Source: Frankiales bacterium (lineage in GTDB: Bacteria > Actinomycetota > Actinomycetes > Mycobacteriales > SCTD01). From it: 7,454 nucleotides of DNA. Under the pieces are notes generated by a model. The model was not told the DNA's origin, made no database searches, and was given only the letters and a program-made list of their open reading frames with translations. Each line of letters begins with the position of its first letter. Within the stretch, counting starts at the first letter, position 1. A program made the translations under genes and the position numbers. Location: the NCBI GenBank assembly GCA_025465145.1, contig JAODNS010000280.1, forward strand, positions 1 through 7,454, given 5' to 3'. Shown here piece after piece: positions 1-4,031 of the stretch.

Positions 1-129
1 TGCGGCGGCGCTCGGCGAGGCGGCCGGCGGGGAGGCGACCGGGGCGACGCTGCGGACGGCAGCCGGGGTCGAGCTGCCGCCGCACGCGGCCAGCAGAGGG
101 ACGAGCAGGAGCGGGACGAGGATGCGCAT
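1..129 (-). CDS. lipoprotein, N-terminal fragment (runs off left edge)
   Basis: The reverse strand from the ATG at 129-127 stays open for 43 codons to the window edge, so only the N-terminus is visible. It begins with Met-Arg, then a hydrophobic stretch (residues 3-14), then the lipobox LAAC at residues 13-16. This is a signal peptidase II signal, with Cys16 as the predicted lipidated residue. It is followed by GGSS and a Pro/Ala/Ser-rich linker (about residues 20-43) typical of actinobacterial lipoproteins before the folded domain starts. A good Shine-Dalgarno, GGAGG on the minus strand (forward 136-140), lies 6 nt upstream of the ATG and fixes the start. The protein should be exported and anchored to the outer face of the membrane. 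The functional domain lies outside the window, so no function can be given (solute-binding protein, enzyme and others remain possible). It is divergent from the PH-domain gene, with 84 bp between the start codons. Confidence 0.85.
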   Translation of the reverse strand, partial: MRILVPLLLVPLLAACGGSSTPAAVRSVAPVASPPAASPSAAA

Positions 130-135
130 GGCGGG

Positions 136-140
136 CCTCC
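136..140 (-). promoter_or_regulatory. Shine-Dalgarno of the lipoprotein gene
   Basis: Forward CCTCC reads GGAGG on the minus strand, 6 nt before the ATG at 129. It supports a leadered transcript for this gene, unlike several neighbours. No convincing -10/-35 pair was seen upstream of it. Confidence 0.7.
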
Positions 141-201
141 GGGGGTGGGGTGGCACCGGGAAGACGCGCACGAGGTCCTGCCGGTTGTCCGGCGGATGCG
201 C

Positions 202-207
202 CACACT
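202..207 (+). promoter_or_regulatory. possible leaderless -10 element of the PH-domain gene
   Basis: CACACT ends exactly 6 nt before the ATG at 214. It matches the TANNNT pattern at the second and sixth positions but lacks the first T. There is no purine-rich Shine-Dalgarno before this ATG, so a leaderless transcript is plausible. The spacing equals that of four stronger examples in the window. No -35 was found at a normal distance. Confidence 0.4.
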
Positions 208-213
208 CGGATC

Positions 214-729
214 ATGGCGTACCCGACAAAGCTGCTGGCGGAGGACGAGCGGCTCGTCCTCGACCTCCACCCGCACTGGAAGGCGCTCATCACGCCGGTG
301 GTCACGCTCGTCCTGGTGCTGGGCATCGGCGGCTTCTCGGCGGCGCGGATCCCGGAGGGCGATCGGCAGGGGCCGATGCGGCTGCTCGTCCTGCTGGTCG
401 CGCTCGGGCTGCTCGCGGCCTACTCGGTCCGCCCGTTCCTGCGCTGGGTCACGACGCACTTCGTCATCACGGACCGGCGGGTGCTCGTGCGCAGCGGCGT
501 GCTCTCGCGCAGCGGTCGTGACGTGCCGCTGTCGCGAATCAACGACATCACCTTCAGCCACACGTTCCTCGAGCGGCTGCTCGGCTGCGGCACCCTCGTC
601 GTCGAGTCGGCCGGGGAGCGCGGTCAGGTGACGCTGTCCGACGTGCCGAAGGTGGAGCGTGTCCAGCGGCAGCTGTACGACCTGGTGGAGAGCACGGACG
701 ACAGGATGCGCGGCGTCAGGGAGGGGTGA
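214..729 (+). CDS. PH-domain (bPH2/YdbS-type) membrane protein
   Basis: A 171-residue protein. The N-terminus (AYPTKLLAEDERLVLDLHPHW, about residues 2-22) is the usual cytoplasmic opening of actinobacterial YdbS/bPH2 proteins. Two hydrophobic segments follow at about 24-45 and 55-73, joined by a short loop. The bacterial PH-like domain spans about 81-158, starting with the typical FVITDRRVLVRSG stretch and including SRINDI and LGCGTLVVESAG. The protein is probably anchored in the membrane with the PH domain in the cytoplasm; the molecular function of the family is unknown. The ATG at 214 was chosen because homologous proteins start here and a leaderless spacing precedes it. An upstream in-frame GTG at 145 would add 23 residues of poor quality and overlap the ribosome-binding region of the opposite gene. 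In M. tuberculosis a similar gene (Rv3278c) lies next to a GtrA gene and purKE; here all are within 7 kb. The 3' end overlaps the convergent gene by 14 nt. Confidence 0.85.
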   Translation: MAYPTKLLAEDERLVLDLHPHWKALITPVVTLVLVLGIGGFSAARIPEGDRQGPMRLLVLLVALGLLAAYSVRPFLRWVTTHFVITDRRVLVRSGVLSRSGRDVPLSRINDITFSHTFLERLLGCGTLVVESAGERGQVTLSDVPKVERVQRQLYDLVESTDDRMRGVREG

Positions 730-1021
730 CGTCCGGCCGCACGACCTCGCCGTCGACGACGCGGTCGGGGTCGAACGGCGGCCAGTCGCCCTGCGGCGGG
801 CGGATCGCGTTGTAGTGGTCCATCTGCCGGCGCGCGCCCGCCTGCTCGCCCGGCCCGCCCGCGTTGACACCGATCCCGGCCAGCACGGCGACCGCTCCGG
901 CGCCCATGCAGACGAGAGCCGCGGGCGCCCCGTGCGGCATCACGAACGCCGACAGCAGGAACGCGACGACCGCGACGGCGCGGATCGAGAAGTAGGTGAC
1001 CATCCGCCGCCGCACGCTCAC
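716..1021 (-). CDS. small membrane protein, DUF3099-like
   Basis: A 101-residue protein starting MSVRRRMVTYF. Two hydrophobic segments follow closely (about residues 14-27 and 33-53, the second ending in GIGVNAGG), then a hydrophilic, Pro/Asp-rich tail with RRQMDHYNAIRPP and DWPPFDPDRVVDGEVV. A basic N-terminus, two adjacent membrane helices ending near an N-A-G motif and a charged tail resemble the actinobacterial DUF3099 family, whose function is unknown; this assignment is by appearance only. The GTG at 1021-1019 was chosen because TACCGT lies exactly 6 nt upstream, the leaderless arrangement. Alternatives are GTG at 1015 and ATG at 1003 (95 residues), and neither has a clear Shine-Dalgarno. 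The gene is divergent from the adenylate cyclase with only 33 bp between starts, and its 3' end overlaps the PH-domain gene by 14 nt. Confidence 0.65.
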   Translation of the reverse strand: MSVRRRMVTYFSIRAVAVVAFLLSAFVMPHGAPAALVCMGAGAVAVLAGIGVNAGGPGEQAGARRQMDHYNAIRPPQGDWPPFDPDRVVDGEVVRPDVTPP

Positions 1022-1027
1022 AGCGGG

Positions 1028-1033
1028 ACGGTA
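1028..1033 (-). promoter_or_regulatory. leaderless -10 element of the DUF3099-like gene
   Basis: On the minus strand this reads TACCGT, a full TANNNT match. Exactly 6 nt separate it from the GTG at 1021, so the transcript would begin at or next to the start codon. No clear -35 is seen. It lies in the 33 bp shared with the divergent cyclase promoter. Confidence 0.5.
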
Positions 1034-1042
1034 CGCCGGTCC

Positions 1043-1048
1043 TAGGCT
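1043..1048 (+). promoter_or_regulatory. leaderless -10 element of the adenylate cyclase gene
   Basis: TAGGCT (TANNNT) lies exactly 6 nt before the ATG at 1055, and no Shine-Dalgarno is present. This is the common actinobacterial leaderless arrangement. It is flanked by a short inverted repeat, GCCGG at 1035-1039 and CCGGC at 1050-1054, which may be chance in GC-rich DNA. Confidence 0.65.
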
Positions 1049-1054
1049 TCCGGC

Positions 1055-2002
1055 ATGATCAGCGACGAGCTCGAGAGCGCGCTGCTCGGGTCGGCGTGCC
1101 GGTACGACCGGGACGAGGTCGCCGCGCAGGTCGGTGCGCCGGTCGAGGAGGCCAGCGCGGTCTGGGCGGCCATGGGCTTCGCGGAGGTGCCGGCCGGCGA
1201 GCCGGCCTTCACCGACCGGGACGTCGCTGCGCTGCGCACCGCGCTCGCGCTGCGGGACAGCGGCGTGGTGGACCCGGACACGCTGCTCGTCCTCGCCCGG
1301 GCGATGGGGCAGGGCCTGGCTCGCCTTGCCGAGGCGCAGGTGGAGGTGTTCCGCGGCCAGGCCGCCGAGCTGACGCCGGACGAGGCGCACGCCGCCGCAG
1401 TCGAGGGTGCGACCGCTGTGCTGCCGCAGCTCGAGCAGCTGGTCGTGCACGTCTGGCGGCGGCAGTTCGCGGCTGCGACGGAGCGCTCGTTCGCCGCCCT
1501 GCTCACCGACGGGCACCCGGTGCTGGCCGTCGGGTTCGTCGACCTGGTCGGGTTCACCCAGACCTCGCGCACGACCGACGCCGGCGACCTGCAGCGGCTG
1601 CTGGAGCGCTTCGAGCGCGAGACGTCGCTGCGGGTCACCGCCTGCGGCGGCCGGGTCGTGAAGACGCTCGGCGACGCGGTGCTCTACGTCGCCGAGAGCG
1701 TCACCGGCGCGGCCGAGGTGGCGCTCGCGACGGTGGAGGCGCACGAGCGGGACGAGTCACTGCCGGAGGTGCGCGCCGGCCTCGCCATGGGACCGGTGCT
1801 GACGCGGCTCGGCGATGTCTTCGGCGAGCCGGTCAACCTCGCCAGCCGGCTCACCGCGGAGGCGCGGCCGAGCAGTGTTCTCGTCGACCGCGGTGCCGCC
1901 GACGCGCTGGAGGGGTCGTCGGCGTTCCGGCTCGTACGGCTGCAGCAGCGGTCGGTCCGCGGGTACCGCGCGCTGCGACCGCACGTCCTGCGCCGCGCAT
2001 AG
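1055..2002 (+). CDS. class III adenylate cyclase, Rv1264-like
   Basis: A 315-residue soluble protein expected to convert ATP to cAMP in the cytoplasm. Residues about 1-150 form a helical regulatory region resembling the N-terminal domain of the pH-responsive mycobacterial cyclase Rv1264; the best matching stretch is VVDPDTLLVLARAMGQGLA (71-89). Residues about 155-310 are the catalytic homology domain. All six canonical residues are visible: metal-binding Asp163 (FVDLVGFT) and Asp207 (KTLGDAV), adenine-specifying Lys203 and Asp254 (GDVFGEPVN), and transition-state Asn261 and Arg265 (NLASR). It should therefore be active, as a homodimer, with ATP preference. No membrane segment or HAMP domain is present. 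By comparison with Rv1264 as I remember it, the N-terminal part is about 60 residues shorter. The ATG is supported by a leaderless -10. Its stop codon TAG forms part of the -10 of the HMG-CoA lyase gene 9 nt downstream. Confidence 0.92.
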   Translation: MISDELESALLGSACRYDRDEVAAQVGAPVEEASAVWAAMGFAEVPAGEPAFTDRDVAALRTALALRDSGVVDPDTLLVLARAMGQGLARLAEAQVEVFRGQAAELTPDEAHAAAVEGATAVLPQLEQLVVHVWRRQFAAATERSFAALLTDGHPVLAVGFVDLVGFTQTSRTTDAGDLQRLLERFERETSLRVTACGGRVVKTLGDAVLYVAESVTGAAEVALATVEAHERDESLPEVRAGLAMGPVLTRLGDVFGEPVNLASRLTAEARPSSVLVDRGAADALEGSSAFRLVRLQQRSVRGYRALRPHVLRRA

Positions 2003-2005
2003 CCT
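2000..2005 (+). promoter_or_regulatory. leaderless -10 element of the HMG-CoA lyase gene, overlapping a stop codon
   Basis: TAGCCT (TANNNT) begins with the TAG stop codon of the cyclase gene and ends exactly 6 nt before the ATG at 2012. There is no Shine-Dalgarno before that ATG. The lyase may thus be transcribed on its own in addition to read-through from the cyclase. No convincing -35 was found. Confidence 0.55.
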
Positions 2006-2011
2006 GACGCC

Positions 2012-2929
2012 ATGAGCGACCTGCCCAGCTCGATCAGCCTGCGTGAGGTCGGGCCTCGTGACGGCCTGCAGAACGAGGCCCCTGTCGCCACGTCGGCGAA
2101 GGTGGCACTCATCGATGCGCTGTCCCGCACCGGCGTCGGACGGATCGAGGCGGTCTCGTTCGTGCACCCCAAGGCCATCCCGTCCATGGCGGACGCGGCC
2201 GAGGTGTGGGCTGCGGTCGAGCGGTCCGCCGACGTCCGCTACTCCGCGCTGGTCCCGAACCTCCGCGGCGCCCAGCGCGCGCTGGACGCCGGCTTCCGCG
2301 AGATCGAGGTCGTCGTCTCCGCCTCGGACACGCACAACCGCAAGAACGTCAACCGCAGCACGGAGGAGTCGCTCGACGACATCGCGCTGCTGCTGCAGGC
2401 CGCGCACGACGCCGGCGCCACCTGCCAGGTCATCGTGTCGACCGCCTTCGGCTGCCCGTACGAGGGAGAGGTCCCCGTCCACCGCGTGCTCGACGTCGCG
2501 CGCCGCGCGCTGGCCGACGGTGCCGACGGGATCTCCTACGGGGACACGACGGGCATGGCCACGCCGGGCCGGGTGACCGGCCTTGTCGGCGAGACGCGAA
2601 TGGCCTTCCCGGACGCCGCACTCAACCTGCACTTCCACAACACCCGCGGCACCGGCCTCGCCAACGTGCTCGCCGCGCTGCAGCTCGGCGTCGTCGACTA
2701 CGACGCCTCCGTCGGCGGGCTGGGCGGCTGCCCCTACGCCCCCGGCGCCACCGGCAACGTGTGCACCGAGGACCTCGTGCACATGGTCGAGGACATGGGC
2801 GTCGCCACCGGCGTCGACCTCGACGCGCTGCTCGACGCAGCGCGCGAGGCCGAGCGGCTCGTCGGTCGCACGCTGCCGTCGCAGGTGCTGCGCGCCGGAC
2901 CGCGCACCCAGCTCACCCCCCTCACCTAG
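2012..2929 (+). CDS. hydroxymethylglutaryl-CoA lyase
   Basis: A 305-residue TIM-barrel enzyme of the HMGL-like family, close to the length of bacterial and mature human HMG-CoA lyase. It cleaves HMG-CoA to acetyl-CoA and acetoacetate, the last step of leucine catabolism, in the cytoplasm. Visible signatures are REVGPRDGLQNE (11-22) with catalytic Arg16 and metal-binding Asp17, IEAVSFVHPKAIPSMAD (45-61) with conserved Glu46, LHFHNTRG (206-213) with metal-binding His207 and His209, and the lyase signature GGLGGCPYAPGATGNV (235-250) with catalytic-loop Cys240 and metal-binding Asn249. The Cys-containing GGLGGCP loop argues for HMG-CoA lyase over other family members such as isopropylmalate synthase. 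The start is supported by a leaderless -10. The glutathione peroxidase gene follows after 9 nt, with its Shine-Dalgarno overlapping this stop codon. The acyl-CoA dehydrogenase at 4032 could act in the same catabolic route, but other leucine-degradation genes are not in the window. Confidence 0.93.
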   Translation: MSDLPSSISLREVGPRDGLQNEAPVATSAKVALIDALSRTGVGRIEAVSFVHPKAIPSMADAAEVWAAVERSADVRYSALVPNLRGAQRALDAGFREIEVVVSASDTHNRKNVNRSTEESLDDIALLLQAAHDAGATCQVIVSTAFGCPYEGEVPVHRVLDVARRALADGADGISYGDTTGMATPGRVTGLVGETRMAFPDAALNLHFHNTRGTGLANVLAALQLGVVDYDASVGGLGGCPYAPGATGNVCTEDLVHMVEDMGVATGVDLDALLDAAREAERLVGRTLPSQVLRAGPRTQLTPLT

Positions 2930-2932
2930 GAG
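2928..2932 (+). promoter_or_regulatory. Shine-Dalgarno of the glutathione peroxidase gene
   Basis: AGGAG overlaps the TAG stop (2927-2929) of the HMG-CoA lyase gene and lies 6 nt before the ATG at 2939. This suggests translational coupling of the two genes on one mRNA. Confidence 0.75.
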
Positions 2933-2938
2933 CTCCCG

Positions 2939-3418
2939 ATGTCGCTGCACGACCTGCGCGTCCGCACCCTGCAGGGGGCCGAGACGACCCTCGGGGCCCT
3001 CACCGGCGGCGGCCCGGCCCTGCTCGTCAACGTCGCGTCGAAGTGCGGGCTGACGCCGCAGTACACCGAGCTCGAGGCGCTGCACGAGGAGCTGCCCGGC
3101 CTCACGGTCGTCGGCATCCCGTGCAACCAGTTCGGCGGGCAGGAGCCGGGCACCGCGGACGAGATCGCCGAGTTCTGCAGCGCGACGTACGGCGTCACCT
3201 TCCCGATGCTGGCGAAGGTCGACGTCAACGGACCGGACCGCGCGCCCCTGTTCGACGCGCTGACCGCGGCGCCGGACGCCGCCGGTGAGGCCGGCGATGT
3301 GCAGTGGAACTTCGAGAAGTGGCTGCTCAGCAAGGACGGCGAGGTCGTCGGCCGGTTCCGGCCGCGCACGACGCCGTCGGACCCGGAGCTGCGCGCGGCG
3401 GTCGAGCAGGTGCTCTAG
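2939..3418 (+). CDS. glutathione peroxidase family protein (Cys-type, probably thioredoxin-dependent)
   Basis: A 159-residue thioredoxin-fold peroxidase of normal bacterial length, similar to E. coli BtuE. It reduces H2O2 and organic hydroperoxides. The peroxidatic residue is Cys36 in NVASKCGLTPQY (31-42), encoded by TGC at 3044-3046, so it is not a selenoprotein. The catalytic tetrad is completed by Gln68 (PCNQFGGQEPG, 61-71), Trp123 and Asn124 (WNFEKWLL). Cys80 in EFCSATYGVTFPM is the candidate resolving cysteine; most non-animal members of this family use thioredoxin rather than glutathione, and actinobacteria generally lack glutathione, so a thioredoxin (or mycothiol-linked) reductant is inferred. 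There is no signal peptide, so it is cytoplasmic. It sits 9 nt behind the HMG-CoA lyase gene with a good Shine-Dalgarno and is probably co-transcribed with it. Its TAG stop shares a CTAG palindrome with the stop of the convergent gtrA-like gene. Confidence 0.93.
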   Translation: MSLHDLRVRTLQGAETTLGALTGGGPALLVNVASKCGLTPQYTELEALHEELPGLTVVGIPCNQFGGQEPGTADEIAEFCSATYGVTFPMLAKVDVNGPDRAPLFDALTAAPDAAGEAGDVQWNFEKWLLSKDGEVVGRFRPRTTPSDPELRAAVEQVL

Positions 3419-3963
3419 GAGGCGGGGCGGGTGATGGTGCCGTCCTCGACGTCCTCGAGGACGGCCACCGCGGCCGGGTCGCCGTCGACGGCGGCGGCCT
3501 CGACCGCGTCGGGCGCCGCCCAGACGAAGCGGCGGTAGGACCAGAAGCGGAACGTCGTGCCGAGCACGAGACCGAACCCGTTGGCGGCGATGTTGTCGGC
3601 GAGCTTGCTCTCGAAGCCGAGCAGGTAGTGCGAGATGGCCAGACAGCCAACGGCGATGACGAGGCCGATGGCGTTGAGGACGAAGAACAGCGCGTACTCG
3701 CGCCGCACGCTGCTGCGCTGCCGGTGCCGGAACGACCAGGCGCGGTTCAGCACGAACGCGATGGAGGCAGCGACGACCGTCGACGCGACCTTGGACGTCA
3801 GCGGCTTGTCGGTGAGGTGCAGCACCAGGTTGAACAGGCTGATGTCGACCAGGAAGCAGAAGGCGCCGACGGTGCCGAACTTGGCCAGCTCGTGGAACGC
3901 GGCCCGGATCCGCGCCTCCAGGTTGCGGAGCGCGCCGGAGGGCGCCGGAGTCGTCGCGGCCAT
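3415..3963 (-). CDS. GtrA family membrane protein
   Basis: A 182-residue protein with four predicted membrane helices at about 28-50, 57-76, 88-113 and 124-146. Family marks are KFGTVGAFCFLVD (28-40) at the start of helix 1, NRAWSFRHR (73-81) after helix 2 and the aromatic/basic FRFWSYRRFVW (138-148) after helix 4. GtrA proteins are small membrane proteins thought to help move polyprenol-phosphate-linked sugars across the membrane for cell-surface polysaccharide modification; the sugar here is unknown, and no glycosyltransferase is nearby. After helix 4 there is an Ala/Asp/Glu-rich cytoplasmic tail of about 35 residues. The ATG at 3963 is preceded by TAGGCT at exactly 6 nt, so the gene is probably leaderless. 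A GtrA gene next to purK/purE is a recurring actinobacterial arrangement (Rv3277 in M. tuberculosis). It is divergent from the acyl-CoA dehydrogenase gene. Confidence 0.9.
   Translation of the reverse strand: MAATTPAPSGALRNLEARIRAAFHELAKFGTVGAFCFLVDISLFNLVLHLTDKPLTSKVASTVVAASIAFVLNRAWSFRHRQRSSVRREYALFFVLNAIGLVIAVGCLAISHYLLGFESKLADNIAANGFGLVLGTTFRFWSYRRFVWAAPDAVEAAAVDGDPAAVAVLEDVEDGTITRPAS
3439..3465. terminator. 11-bp hairpin, possible bidirectional terminator inside the end of gtrA
   Basis: A perfect inverted repeat, GCCGTCCTCGA (3439-3449) and TCGAGGACGGC (3455-3465), with a 5-nt loop. Allowing one bulged C, the stem extends further with GGTG/CACC. It starts 20 nt after the glutathione peroxidase stop codon and lies about 21 nt before the gtrA stop on the other strand. 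No U-tract follows, as is common for actinobacterial hairpin terminators. It encodes the acidic LEDVED stretch of the GtrA tail, so the repeat could also be a by-product of repeated Glu/Asp codons. Confidence 0.45.
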
Positions 3964-3969
3964 CAGCGC

Positions 3970-3975
3970 AGCCTA
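3970..3975 (-). promoter_or_regulatory. leaderless -10 element of the gtrA-like gene
   Basis: On the minus strand this reads TAGGCT, identical to the -10 of the cyclase gene, with exactly 6 nt to the ATG at 3963. No Shine-Dalgarno is present. No clear -35 is seen upstream. Confidence 0.65.
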
Positions 3976-4019
3976 CCGGCGCGGCGGAGGCCCATGGGAC
4001 GATGGACGCCACCCGCACC

Positions 4020-4025
4020 AGGAGG
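4020..4025 (+). promoter_or_regulatory. Shine-Dalgarno fixing the acyl-CoA dehydrogenase start
   Basis: AGGAGG lies 6 nt before the GTG at 4032. It would be inside the coding region if the upstream in-frame ATG at 4002 were used, so it favours the GTG. Confidence 0.85.
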
Positions 4026-4031
4026 AGAACC

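Noticed and set aside
181..192. CCGG-TTGT-CCGG motif between the lipoprotein and PH-domain genes
   Set aside because: Only 4 bp per arm; too short to call an operator in GC-rich DNA.
145..213. Extension of the PH-domain gene to the GTG at 145
   Set aside because: The added 23 residues do not resemble the family, there is no Shine-Dalgarno, and it would overlap the control region of the divergent lipoprotein gene.
712..733. Possible 7-bp hairpin with one G-U pair around the PH-domain stop codon
   Set aside because: It is short, has an 8-nt loop and no U-tract, and is easily explained by chance at this GC content.
3991..3998. CCCATGGG palindrome between the gtrA-like and acyl-CoA dehydrogenase genes
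   Set aside because: A single 8-bp palindrome without a second copy or a known operator match.
3998..4003. GACGAT as a -10 for the acyl-CoA dehydrogenase operon
   Set aside because: It lacks the first T of TANNNT and has no -35 partner. The operon needs a promoter nearby, but this candidate is too weak to annotate.
4002..4031. ATG at 4002 as start of the acyl-CoA dehydrogenase, giving a 10-residue basic extension
   Set aside because: A perfect AGGAGG is placed for the GTG at 4032, and the family N-terminus begins there. The hexamer 6 nt before 4002 does not match TANNNT.
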